Shown here one piece after another: positions 52,747 through 61,731 of a stretch of DNA of 61,731 nucleotides (its first letter is position 1; every line of letters starts with the position of its first letter). The stretch is from NCBI GenBank assembly GCA_944323365.1, contig CALUSG010000058.1:1-61731 (forward strand). Reading direction: 5' to 3'. The position numbers were made by a program, and so were the translations under genes. The notes beneath the pieces were generated by a model, which had not been told where the DNA came from, ran no database searches, and saw only the letters and a program-made list of their open reading frames with translations. The DNA comes from Candidatus Gastranaerophilales bacterium (GTDB taxonomy: Bacteria > Cyanobacteriota > Vampirovibrionia > Gastranaerophilales > Gastranaerophilaceae).

Positions 52747-55700
52747 TTATTCTTCGTCGTCTAAATTAAAATCAGGGGCTCCAAACATACCTTCAATTTC
52801 TTCCAAAATTGCGGATGGTTTACGGGCTTGATTTCTTTGGGCAGCAGCACGTTTTCTTGCTTCTCGCTCTTTTTCTTCATTTGCGTTAGACAGATGATGG
52901 AAACCTGTACCTGCCGGGATTAAACGTCCTATGATTACGTTTTCTTTTAATCCTCTCAGCATATCTTTTTTACCATCTACTGCTGCTTCGGTCAGGATTC
53001 TTGTTGTTTCCTGGAATGACGCTGCTGATATAAAGCTTTCGGTATTCAATGATGCTTTTGTTATACCTAATAGCATATATTCACAAGTTGCAGGTGTTTT
53101 TCCTTCTTCTTCCGCTTTTCTATTGATTTCTTCAAATGTTTGAAGTTCAACCAGCTCGCCGGGAAGAAGATTTGTTTCGCCGGCATCTAATATCTTAACC
53201 TTTTTCGTCATTTGTCTTACTATTGTTTCGATATGTTTATCGGCTATTTCTACACCTTGTGAGCGATATACTCGCTGTACTTCGTCTACCAAATACTGTT
53301 GTGCTGCCTCTACTCCGCATAATCTTATTACGTCATGCGGGTTTAATGGACCGCTTGTTAATGGTTGACCTTTCTTTATCTTCTGTTTATCGTGAACGAT
53401 AATATTTGCATCTATTGCGTATTTGATTTCGACTCTGCCGTTTTCATTTACTAGATATAATCTCGGTAAATCTTCATCGGTTTCTATTTCGGCAATACCG
53501 TCTTCTTCGGCTAATATCGCACAGTCTTTTGGCTTACGGCCTTCCAATAGCTCTTCTACTCTCGGTAAACCTTGTACGATGTCGCCTGTTTTTTGTCTTT
53601 CAAATACTAATGTTGCTATCATATCGCCTCTTAATACCAGGGCTCCTGATTCTACCTGCAGCATTGTACCAGGGCTGATTAAGTATGGACGGCCTGTTCT
53701 TACTTTTATTCCGTCTTTTTCTACTGATGTTACCAAGCCTGATACCGGTGATTTCTCGCCGTTTGATGAAATTATTGCATCTGTCTTTATAAAATCACCT
53801 TTTTTCACTGTTGCTTTTGATTTCAAAGTAATTACTTTTTCATATTGTTCGCTTGTTAAAAGTAATCTTCTGTTATCTGTACGGTTTTCATTAATTGCTG
53901 CTACACCATCATTTATTGCTAAAACTTGTGTTTTTGCAATTGGTGTTTTTGGCTTAATTGTTTCGCCGTCTTTTACCAACAGTTCTGTTTGTAAGGCTGA
54001 TAAGAATTTCGCATTTCCTTCATATTCACGACGAACTATTAAGTTTTCCAATACTACAATTCTCAAAATGCCTTTTTCATTTAATTCTACCATTCCTTTT
54101 AAGTGGGATAGGTATCCTTGCATTTGTAATACAAGACTTGTTCTTGTTATTGTTGAACCGTCAAGATTTCTTACTCTTGCTCCGTCTTTGTATTGTAATT
54201 GTGTTACCGGTACTATATCTATTAAATCGTCGGTTGTGTTAAATTTAATTGATACTTCTTTTTGTTTTACTTCTAATACCTGTACTGGTCTTATTAAAAT
54301 TTGTACCGGTTGATTTGATATATTATCTTCATCTAATGATAGACCTGCATCTAATTCTTCATCCAAATCATCAATTTCTATTTCATCTAGTGATGAATCC
54401 ATAATTGTTACGATGGATGTTTCTTTTGCTTTTATTCCATCTGCAATTACTGTTCCTTTTTTAACTACTTCGCCTTCATCTACTTTTAATTCTGATACGC
54501 TTGATAATGTATGAAGTTCTCCGGGTCTTACTGTAATTTCATGGATTATGTCGTTGTATTCCTTAAATTCAACAATACCGTCAATATGACAATATACGTC
54601 TTTTACAACTTCTGTACCTGCTGTTACATAGGCTCCGTTGTCTACCATTTTTAAGGTACTGTCTTTTGATATTTGGTGTATTTCTTCCGGTATAAATACC
54701 ACTGTTCCAGGTTTTGTTATTATTTGATTTTCATCAACTTCTACGTCAACATATCTTATCTCACCTGAACTTGTTACCGCACATTCGTCATCTAATAGTT
54801 CTGCTATTATCATTCCGTTTTCTACGGTTGTATCTACCGGTGCTTTTACTATGTATCTTTCACCTGTTTTATCAACTGTCCATATTTGTTCTTTTTTAGT
54901 CTGTTCAAACTTCGCATTTTCAGGCATTAAAGATGCGATTACAATCGTAATTTCTTTACCTTGTATAATCTTTTTAATCTTTTTGCCTTCAAAATTAACG
55001 TCTTCTATTACCAAATCCTCTCCAAAGCGAACTTCTCCGCCGTGTTCAGATATTGTTAATGTTTCTGCTAATTTTTCACCTTGCTTAATTGTTTGTCCGT
55101 CTTTTACTAAAACTTTTGAACCGCCCGGAAGGTTATATACATCTCCTCCAAGAACCCAAATTACACCTTGTTTGTTTGTTGTTCTTGAAATGTTTCCTTG
55201 TCTGTCTTTCTTTTCGTCTGCTACAAAGTCTTCGTATATAACTTCACCGCTCAAATCTGCGTTGATATCTTTTGTTGCTTTTTCGGTTAAACGTGAGCCG
55301 TCACCTTGTGATGTAGGTTCATATGTTGCTAATGTAAAGCCTTTTTCTACTTGCATTCCGTTTGTGAAAAATACTGTTGAGCCTGCAGGAATGTGATATT
55401 TCTCTGTTCTTTTAGCTCCTTTAACTTCTATGTCTGCTTCATAGTTGGCTACATTTACTATATCACCGTGACGTGTTCTTAATTCTCTTGTTCTAACGTT
55501 TGATATAACTTCACCGGCTGATTTTGCGTCAATGTGTTTCATTGCACCTGAACCTTTAAATACACCGCCGGTGTGGAATGTTCTCATCGTTAACTGTGTT
55601 CCGGGTTCTCCGATTGATTGTGCTGCGATAATACCAATTGCTTCACCTACATCTACCAATTTTTGAGTTGTCATTGCCCAGCCGTAGCATTTTTGGCAAA

Positions 55701-56601
55701 TTCCGTATTCCAGTCCGCAGGTTAATCCTGAACGTACTTTTAATTCCTGTAAATTTAAGTGAGCTATCTTTTTGATATCATCACGGTTTAGAGTAGTGCC
55801 GGATTCTACTAGAACTGTTCCGTCCGTATCTTTTATGTCTTCAGCTATTGTTCGGCCCAAAAGTCTGTCTATTAATGGGACTACTACCGTATCTCCATCT
55901 ACAATCGGTTTCATATTGATTGATTTTGTTGTATGACAGTCTTCTGCTCTAATAATTACATCCTGTGCTACATCTACTAAACGTCTTGTTAAGTAACCTG
56001 AGTCCGCTGTCTTTAACGCTGTATCTACTAGACCTTTACGGGCTCCGTATGATGAAATGATGTATTCTGTTACTGATAAGCCTTCTTTAAAGTTTGATTT
56101 AATCGGCAAGTCAATAATTTGTCCCTGTGCATCTGCCATCAAACCACGCATACCTACTAATTGTGATACCTGTGATAAGTTACCTCTTGCACCTGAAAAT
56201 GCCATCATATAAACAGGATTTAATTTATCAAAGTTTTCTACTACCTGTTCAGTTAATTTTGCTGTAGTTTCTGACCAGGTGTCAATAACTTTTGTATATC
56301 TTTCTACTTCGGTTATTTCACCTTTTAAATATCTGTTTGTTGATTGTTCAATTTCTTTTTCTGCTTCTTGAAGTAGTTCTTTTTTGGCCGGTGGAACCTG
56401 CAAATCCGCTATTGATATTGTTGTACCTGATTTGGTTGCATATTTGTAACCAAGGTTTTTCAATGCGTTAGCTAATTCTGCTGTCTTTGCTCCGCCATAT
56501 TCCAAATACATTTGGGCTAACAAATTGTTTAATGCTTTTTTATCCATTTGTTTGTTTATGTATTCGGGTGTCTTTTTTTCATGAATGTATGTTGTTTCCA
56601 T
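52747..56601 (-). CDS. rpoC2: RNA polymerase beta' subunit, C-terminal part
   Basis: 1284 residues from METTYIHEKKTPEYINKQMD; AAGGGA lies 7 bases before this ATG. Contains the second zinc site (AEDCHTT and TCGLEYGICQKC), the bridge helix (SYGARKGLVDTALKTADSGY) and the trigger loop start GEPGTQLTMRTFHTGG. After that a region of about 650 residues (54 to 56 per cent of the protein) carries repeated sandwich-barrel-hybrid-like units (pattern VKDGQTIKQGEKL and similar) before the trigger loop resumes at KTGDIVQGLPRVEELLEGRK. That matches the cyanobacterial SI3 insertion. Partner of RpoC1. Confidence 0.96.
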   Translation of the reverse strand: METTYIHEKKTPEYINKQMDKKALNNLLAQMYLEYGGAKTAELANALKNLGYKYATKSGTTISIADLQVPPAKKELLQEAEKEIEQSTNRYLKGEITEVERYTKVIDTWSETTAKLTEQVVENFDKLNPVYMMAFSGARGNLSQVSQLVGMRGLMADAQGQIIDLPIKSNFKEGLSVTEYIISSYGARKGLVDTALKTADSGYLTRRLVDVAQDVIIRAEDCHTTKSINMKPIVDGDTVVVPLIDRLLGRTIAEDIKDTDGTVLVESGTTLNRDDIKKIAHLNLQELKVRSGLTCGLEYGICQKCYGWAMTTQKLVDVGEAIGIIAAQSIGEPGTQLTMRTFHTGGVFKGSGAMKHIDAKSAGEVISNVRTRELRTRHGDIVNVANYEADIEVKGAKRTEKYHIPAGSTVFFTNGMQVEKGFTLATYEPTSQGDGSRLTEKATKDINADLSGEVIYEDFVADEKKDRQGNISRTTNKQGVIWVLGGDVYNLPGGSKVLVKDGQTIKQGEKLAETLTISEHGGEVRFGEDLVIEDVNFEGKKIKKIIQGKEITIVIASLMPENAKFEQTKKEQIWTVDKTGERYIVKAPVDTTVENGMIIAELLDDECAVTSSGEIRYVDVEVDENQIITKPGTVVFIPEEIHQISKDSTLKMVDNGAYVTAGTEVVKDVYCHIDGIVEFKEYNDIIHEITVRPGELHTLSSVSELKVDEGEVVKKGTVIADGIKAKETSIVTIMDSSLDEIEIDDLDEELDAGLSLDEDNISNQPVQILIRPVQVLEVKQKEVSIKFNTTDDLIDIVPVTQLQYKDGARVRNLDGSTITRTSLVLQMQGYLSHLKGMVELNEKGILRIVVLENLIVRREYEGNAKFLSALQTELLVKDGETIKPKTPIAKTQVLAINDGVAAINENRTDNRRLLLTSEQYEKVITLKSKATVKKGDFIKTDAIISSNGEKSPVSGLVTSVEKDGIKVRTGRPYLISPGTMLQVESGALVLRGDMIATLVFERQKTGDIVQGLPRVEELLEGRKPKDCAILAEEDGIAEIETDEDLPRLYLVNENGRVEIKYAIDANIIVHDKQKIKKGQPLTSGPLNPHDVIRLCGVEAAQQYLVDEVQRVYRSQGVEIADKHIETIVRQMTKKVKILDAGETNLLPGELVELQTFEEINRKAEEEGKTPATCEYMLLGITKASLNTESFISAASFQETTRILTEAAVDGKKDMLRGLKENVIIGRLIPAGTGFHHLSNANEEKEREARKRAAAQRNQARKPSAILEEIEGMFGAPDFNLDDEE

Positions 56602-56635
56602 TATATATTCCCTTTTCTTTCTAATCAATCGAATT

Positions 56636-58345
56636 TTATGCTAAAGCATTTTTAACTGTTTCGTTAAAAATAATTCTTCCGACTGTAGTTTCCATTCTTT
56701 CACCTTTTTCATTTCTTACAACGATTTTATCGTGTAAGTCGATTACTCCTACTTCCAGTGCTGAAATTGCATCCTGGAAGTTGTAGAAGTATCCTTTAGG
56801 TTCTTGTTCCGGATTCTTCAAGATTGTCAGGTAATACATACCTAGTACCATGTCTTGAGAAGGTGTAATAATCGGTTTTCCGTTTGCCGGTGCCAAAATG
56901 TTGTTTGTTGCAAGCATTAACATTCTTGCTTCTGTTTGTGCTTCTATTGATAAAGGCACGTGTACTGCCATTTGGTCACCGTCAAAGTCTGCGTTGAACG
57001 CTGTACAAACCAGCGGGTGTAGTTGAATTGCACGACCTTCTACAAGTTTCGGTTCAAATGCTTGAATACCTAATCTGTGTAAGGTTGGAGCACGGTTCAA
57101 TAATACCGGATGTCCATCAATTACTTCTTCCAATATATCCCAAACTATTGCTTCGGAACGCTCAATTTTTTTCTTTGCTGATTTAATATTTTGAACGTAT
57201 CCTCTTTCAATAAGTTTATTAACTACAAATGGTTTAAACAATTCGATTGCCATTTCTTTCGGCAAACCGCACTGATTCAAGCTCAATTGCGGACCTACTA
57301 CGATTACTGAACGGCCTGAGTAGTCAACACGTTTACCCAATAAGTTCTGTCTGAATCGACCTTGTTTACCTTCTATTATATTTGACAATGATTTTAATGC
57401 ACGGTTATTCGGACCTACTACTGTTCTGCCTCTGCGACCGTTATCTATCAATGCATCTACAGCTTCCTGCAACATACGTTTTTCGTTTCTTACGATAATT
57501 TCAGGAGCTCCCATTTCCAAAAGTCTTTGTAAACGGTTGTTTCTGTTGATTACCCGTCTGTATAAATCGTTTAGGTCTGATGTCGCAAAACGTCCGCCGT
57601 CTAATTGTACCATTGGTCTTAAATCAGGAGGCGTTACCGGTAATACATCCATTATCATCCAGGTCGGATCTGTTTCTGATGATATTAATGCATCAAGTAA
57701 TCTTAAACGCTTGATTAATTTGCTTTTACGCTGAATTGATGTTACATTGCCGGCAAGTTCTGTTCTTATTTCTTCTGCCAGCTCTTTTATGTTAATTTCT
57801 GACAATAATTCTTTTATTGCTTCTGCACCAATTCCTACTTTTAAGTCAGTTTCTTCGTTTTCTGCAATATAATCTTCGTATTCTTCTTCGCCTAACAGCT
57901 GGAATTTTTTAAATGGGCTTTCGCCGGGTTCTATTACTACGTAATTGTTAAAGTATATTACCTGTTCCAAATCTTTTAGGGTCATATCTAATAATAAGCC
58001 TAAATATGACGGAATACCCTTTAAAAACCATATATGTGAAACAGGAGCTGCCAGTTTAATATGGCCCATTCTGTGACGTCGAACTTTTGAATCTGTTACT
58101 TCAACTCCGCAGCGTTCACATATTATACCTTTATGTCTTACTCTTTTATATTTACCGCAATAGCATTCCCAATCCTTTGTTGGCCCGAAAATCCTTTCAC
58201 AGAATAATCCGTCACGTTCAGGTTTTAAGGTACGGTAATTTATTGTTTCAGGTTTTGTTACTTCTCCGTAGGACCATTTTAATATCCTTTCCGGTGAAGC
58301 TATACTTATTCGTATATAGTCAAAATAATCTATGCTTGTTGACAT
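56636..58345 (-). CDS. rpoC1: RNA polymerase beta' subunit, N-terminal part (gamma)
   Basis: 569 residues. Zinc ribbon [20 protein letters not shown] near residue 60-80 and the catalytic Mg site [14 protein letters not shown] starting near residue 451. Ends shortly after the active-site region, the cyanobacterial split point. AAAGGAG before the ATG. Slightly shorter than the usual cyanobacterial gamma subunit. rpoC2 follows after 34 bases. Confidence 0.97.
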   Translation of the reverse strand: MSTSIDYFDYIRISIASPERILKWSYGEVTKPETINYRTLKPERDGLFCERIFGPTKDWECYCGKYKRVRHKGIICERCGVEVTDSKVRRHRMGHIKLAAPVSHIWFLKGIPSYLGLLLDMTLKDLEQVIYFNNYVVIEPGESPFKKFQLLGEEEYEDYIAENEETDLKVGIGAEAIKELLSEINIKELAEEIRTELAGNVTSIQRKSKLIKRLRLLDALISSETDPTWMIMDVLPVTPPDLRPMVQLDGGRFATSDLNDLYRRVINRNNRLQRLLEMGAPEIIVRNEKRMLQEAVDALIDNGRRGRTVVGPNNRALKSLSNIIEGKQGRFRQNLLGKRVDYSGRSVIVVGPQLSLNQCGLPKEMAIELFKPFVVNKLIERGYVQNIKSAKKKIERSEAIVWDILEEVIDGHPVLLNRAPTLHRLGIQAFEPKLVEGRAIQLHPLVCTAFNADFDGDQMAVHVPLSIEAQTEARMLMLATNNILAPANGKPIITPSQDMVLGMYYLTILKNPEQEPKGYFYNFQDAISALEVGVIDLHDKIVVRNEKGERMETTVGRIIFNETVKNALA

Positions 58346-58367
58346 TTATTTCTCCTTTTATATTGGT

Positions 58368-58383
58368 GCGGGATTTCTCCCGC
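58368..58383 (-). other. Hairpin between rpoB and rpoC1
   Basis: GCGGGA / TCCCGC with a 4-base loop in the 49-base spacer, upstream of the rpoC1 Shine-Dalgarno. There is no T run, so not a terminator; it may protect or be a cleavage site in the mRNA. Confidence 0.5.
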
Positions 58384-58394
58384 TTTTATTATTT

Positions 58395-61300
58395 CTAAAG
58401 ATCACCGAAAGTAGTCGGTGTTTCAAAGAAGTTGATGTTTAACAACTCTGAATCAATGTCTGATAATGTGCGTTTTGGAGCTGCTTTTCTTAAATCATCC
58501 ATATCGCTCATTAAATCGACTTCTTCACCGTCTTTTTTCGCTACTGTTATATCCAAACCGATACTTTGTAACTCTCTTACAAGTACTTTAAATGATTCAG
58601 GAATACCCGGTCTTGGAATATTATCACCTTTGACGATTGATTCGTAAGCCCGGTTTCTTCCGTTTACGTCATCGGATTTAATTGTTAGCATTTCTTGCAA
58701 TGTATAAGCTGCACCGTATGCTTCCAATGCCCAAACTTCCATTTCTCCGAATCTTTGTCCGCCAAATTGTGCCTTACCGCCTAATGGTTGTTGTGTTACC
58801 AGTGAGTAAGGACCTGTTGAACGTGCGTGGATTTTGTCGTCAACAAGGTGAACAAGTTTAAGGATATATGATAATCCTACGGCTACAGGCTCATCAAACG
58901 GTTCACCTGTTCTGCCGTCTATTAATCTTACTTTTCCGTCTTCTGTTACCCAATCACAGCCGCTTTCTTTGATTCCTTTTATTAATTCGTATTTTGTTGC
59001 GATTTCTGATTGAGCTTCGCCGTACATTTCATCAAATGACGGGGCTTCGTAGTAGTTGCCTGTTAAATACGCTGCCAAACCTAATAATAATTCATATGTT
59101 TGACCTACGTTCATACGTGATGGTACACCCAATGGGTTCAACACGATATCAACAGGTGTTCCGTCAGGCATAAACGGCATATCTTCTTTTGGTAATATTC
59201 TTGATACTATACCTTTGTTTCCGTGACGGCCTGATAGTTTATCTCCAACGGATACTTTACGTTTTTGTGCAATGCAAACTCTGATTACTGTATTTGCTCC
59301 CGGCGGTAATTCATCGCCTTTTTCTCTGTCAAATACCTTAACGTCGATTACACGTCCACCTTCTCCGTGCGGTACTCTTAATGAGTTATCTTTTACATCT
59401 CTTGCTTTTTCCGCAAAGATTGCTCTTAAAAGTTTTTCTTCCGGCGGATGTTCGGATTCACCTTTCGGGGTTACTTTTCCGACTAATATATCGTCTGCAT
59501 AAACTCTTGCACCTATACGAACTATTCCACGTTCATCCAAATGTCTTAATGAATCTTCTGAAACGTTTGGTATCTCTCGTGTGATTTCTTCAGGTCCAAG
59601 TTTTGTTTGTCTTGCATCTATTTCTAATTTTTCAATGTGAATTGATGTGAATATGTCATCATGTACGCATCTTTCCGATAACAAAATAGCGTCTTCAAAG
59701 TTGTAACCTTCCCAAGGCATATACGCTACAATTACGTTTTTACCTAATGAAAGCTCGCCTCCGCAAGTTGATGCACCGTCTGCTATTACATCACCTGCCT
59801 TTACCTTATCGCCTTCATTTACTATCGGACGCTGGTTAATGCAGGTATCCTGGTTACTTCTTACGTATTTCATTAATTGATATACGTGCGGATTGTTTTG
59901 GGTGTCACGAATTACAATTTCTTCACCTACAACTCTTTCTACAACACCGTCAACTTCTGATACAATTACCATACCTGAGTCTTTTGCTGCTCTTGCCTCT
60001 AAACCTGTTCCAACGACCGGTCTTTGAGTTATAAATAATGGTACTGCTTGACGTTGCATGTTTGAGCCCATCAATGCACGGTTTGCGTCATCGTGTTCGA
60101 TGAATGGTATCATTGAGGTCGCAACTGATATTATCTGAATCGGACAAACACCTACATAGTCTACCTTCTTGGATTCTCCCATTGTAAACTCTGAATGATA
60201 ACGTACAGGAACGTATTCGTCTTTAAAGCTTCTGTCTTTATTTAACTGTACATCTGCAGGGGCACAACGGAAGTTTTCGTCTTCATCTGCTGTTAAATAG
60301 TGTACTTCATCTGTTACTACACCATCTTTTACTACAAAGAACGGTGATTCGATAAATCCGTAATCATTAACTTTTGCGTGTGTTGCCAATGATCCTATCA
60401 AACCTGCGTTCGGACCTTCCGGTGTTTCTACTGGACATATACGTCCGTAATGTGACGGGTGGATGTCACGAACTGCAAATCCTGCACGTTCTCTCATTAA
60501 TCCGCCAGGTCCTAATGCTGATATACGTCTTTTATGTGTTAATTCTGCCAATGGGTTTGTTTGATCCATAAATTGTGACAACTGTGAACTTCCAAAAAAT
60601 TCCTTTAATGAGGCTACTAAAGGTTTTGTGTTCAATAAGTTCAACGGTGTTAGCGTTTCTGAATCCTGCAATGTCATTCTTTCTTTTACAATTCTTTCAA
60701 TTCTTGATAGACCTACTCTGAATTGATTTTGTAAAAGTTCGCCCACTGAACGAATTCTTCTGTTTCCTAAGTGGTCGATATCGTCTAATGTTCCTTCATC
60801 ATATGTTAAGTTGATTAAGTATTCAATTGACGCTACGATATCTTGAACTGTCAATGTTCTTTGATTTTTAGGAATATTTAAATTTAATTTCTTATTTAAT
60901 TTATAACGACCTACCCGACCTATATCATATTTTTTCTCGTCAAAGAAACGTGCTTCTAATATTGAACGTCCGCCTTGAGGAGAGGCCGGATCTCCGGGTC
61001 TTAATTTTTTATATACTTCTATTAATGCATCATCTGTTGTTTCTGTTGTATCTTTATCCAATGTCTTTTTCAAAAATTCAAAGTGTGTAAATAAAGATTC
61101 CATTTCAGAAACTGTTATGCCCATTGCTTTTAATAATGTTGTAGCAAGGATTTTTCTGTTTTTGTCTATTTTTACATATATTAAATCATTGCTGTCTGTT
61201 TCTATTTTTAACCATGCACCACGATTAGGTATCATTGTTGCATTATATAAACGTTTTCCGGCAGGAGATATTTCACGTTTGAAATATACACCGGGTGATC

Positions 61301-61712
61301 TTACGATTTGTGATACAATTACACGTTCTGCTCCGTTTACAATAAATGTACCTTTATCGGTCATTGTCGGAATATCTCCGATGTAAACTTCTTGTTCCTT
61401 GATTTCACCGCTGTCACAGTTTACAAGTCTTATCATGACACGTAACTGTTTTGCGTATGTCGCATCATGTATTCTTGCTTCTTCTATTGTATACTTTGCG
61501 TTGTCAAAAGTATAATTTGGTAAGAAGTGTAATTCTAATCTTCCGGTATAGTCTTTAATCGGGCTAAAAGAAAGTAATTCCTCTTTCAAACCTTCTTTTA
61601 AAAACCATTCAAAAGATTTTTTTTGCACTTCAATAAGGTCCGGTAAATCATCCAATCGAGTATGTGGTATACCCATCGGAGTTACTCTTTCTGCGTATTT
61701 TGTCTTAGACAT
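58395..61712 (-). CDS. rpoB: RNA polymerase beta subunit
   Basis: 1105 residues, complete. [20 protein letters not shown] and [20 protein letters not shown] mark the rifampicin region, with the usual Ser/His/Arg layout of a sensitive enzyme, and [15 protein letters not shown] and [14 protein letters not shown]-like [13 protein letters not shown] follow. GAGGT precedes the ATG. First gene of rpoB-rpoC1-rpoC2 in view. Confidence 0.98.
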   Translation of the reverse strand: MSKTKYAERVTPMGIPHTRLDDLPDLIEVQKKSFEWFLKEGLKEELLSFSPIKDYTGRLELHFLPNYTFDNAKYTIEEARIHDATYAKQLRVMIRLVNCDSGEIKEQEVYIGDIPTMTDKGTFIVNGAERVIVSQIVRSPGVYFKREISPAGKRLYNATMIPNRGAWLKIETDSNDLIYVKIDKNRKILATTLLKAMGITVSEMESLFTHFEFLKKTLDKDTTETTDDALIEVYKKLRPGDPASPQGGRSILEARFFDEKKYDIGRVGRYKLNKKLNLNIPKNQRTLTVQDIVASIEYLINLTYDEGTLDDIDHLGNRRIRSVGELLQNQFRVGLSRIERIVKERMTLQDSETLTPLNLLNTKPLVASLKEFFGSSQLSQFMDQTNPLAELTHKRRISALGPGGLMRERAGFAVRDIHPSHYGRICPVETPEGPNAGLIGSLATHAKVNDYGFIESPFFVVKDGVVTDEVHYLTADEDENFRCAPADVQLNKDRSFKDEYVPVRYHSEFTMGESKKVDYVGVCPIQIISVATSMIPFIEHDDANRALMGSNMQRQAVPLFITQRPVVGTGLEARAAKDSGMVIVSEVDGVVERVVGEEIVIRDTQNNPHVYQLMKYVRSNQDTCINQRPIVNEGDKVKAGDVIADGASTCGGELSLGKNVIVAYMPWEGYNFEDAILLSERCVHDDIFTSIHIEKLEIDARQTKLGPEEITREIPNVSEDSLRHLDERGIVRIGARVYADDILVGKVTPKGESEHPPEEKLLRAIFAEKARDVKDNSLRVPHGEGGRVIDVKVFDREKGDELPPGANTVIRVCIAQKRKVSVGDKLSGRHGNKGIVSRILPKEDMPFMPDGTPVDIVLNPLGVPSRMNVGQTYELLLGLAAYLTGNYYEAPSFDEMYGEAQSEIATKYELIKGIKESGCDWVTEDGKVRLIDGRTGEPFDEPVAVGLSYILKLVHLVDDKIHARSTGPYSLVTQQPLGGKAQFGGQRFGEMEVWALEAYGAAYTLQEMLTIKSDDVNGRNRAYESIVKGDNIPRPGIPESFKVLVRELQSIGLDITVAKKDGEEVDLMSDMDDLRKAAPKRTLSDIDSELLNINFFETPTTFGDL

Positions 61713-61731
61713 TAAATTACCTCATTCTATG

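Noticed and set aside
53423-54313. 296-residue ORF on the plus strand inside rpoC2
   Set aside because: Antisense shadow of the SI3 region; Ser/Phe-rich composition without domains, and no ribosome site.
54851-55396. 181-residue ORF on the plus strand inside rpoC2
   Set aside because: Antisense frame, Pro/Ser-rich, no support.
1-61731. tRNA, rRNA, riboswitches, prophage or IS elements
   Set aside because: Intergenic gaps were read for cloverleaf ends, transposase frames, long inverted repeats and known riboswitch cores; none convincing. A tRNAscan/Infernal run would settle it.

Overview
The window looks like AT-rich chromosome from a non-photosynthetic relative of Cyanobacteria, most likely a gut-type Melainabacteria/Vampirovibrionia (Gastranaerophilales-like) lineage. 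Three things support this. The RNA polymerase beta' subunit is split into rpoC1 and rpoC2 in the cyanobacterial way, and rpoC2 carries a very large insertion in the trigger loop. The order efp-accB-accC is shared with cyanobacteria. There is a type IV prepilin with an AFTLAEVLITLGIIG-type N-terminus. No photosynthesis gene, tRNA, rRNA, IS element, prophage or CRISPR array was seen.

Layout. 1-1046: the end of an unknown gene, a short ORF closed by a G9 tract, and a prepilin. 1049-2440 (minus): a regulator built from four GntR-type winged helices, and a ribbon-helix-helix protein. 2654-6196 (plus): gltX, two small acidic proteins, rsmH and an ftsL-like gene. 6183-7946 (minus): two glycosyltransferases. 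8066-13793: a degenerate HD-GYP protein, cdd and small metal-binding-type proteins, a radical SAM protein, and two proteins with a short N-terminal F-x-G motif. 13836-19787: folP, apt, a membrane glycosyltransferase, HU, and the efp-accB-accC operon. 19908-25471 (plus): rsgA, a polyprenyl synthase, a PAP2-like protein and a SWIM-SNF2 helicase. 25473-28722 (minus): gatC-pyrG-MFS. 28844-33570 (plus): an alternative sigma factor directly joined to pilD, an HD-GYP-type protein, an AGCS symporter and a family 4 uracil-DNA glycosylase. 33606-36509 (minus): unknown proteins, including a two-gene unit preceded by what looks like a His-codon leader-peptide attenuator. 36582-41782 (plus): rel, MATE, ndk, tgt. 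41777-44893 (minus): a tagged small protein and mutS. 44942-50183: small proteins, then a minus-strand operon thioredoxin-ccdA-ribH-murQ-gpsA-ricT. 50467-52707: a LysM protein, a 53-residue protein and a DUF3137 protein. 52747-61712 (minus): rpoB-rpoC1-rpoC2.

How the parts fit. Most genes are housekeeping (translation, nucleotides, lipid precursors, wall recycling, stringent response). The accessory layer is surface and pilus biology (prepilin, PilD, a sigma factor fused into the pilD operon, glycosyltransferases, one intact and one degenerate HD-GYP protein) plus lineage-specific unknowns. Two regulatory features stand out. At least nine start codons lie exactly 6 nt behind a -10-like hexamer, mostly without a Shine-Dalgarno, which suggests frequent leaderless transcripts. 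The second is the leader-peptide attenuator at 35618-35777. Stretches without a gene are all shorter than about 300 bases.
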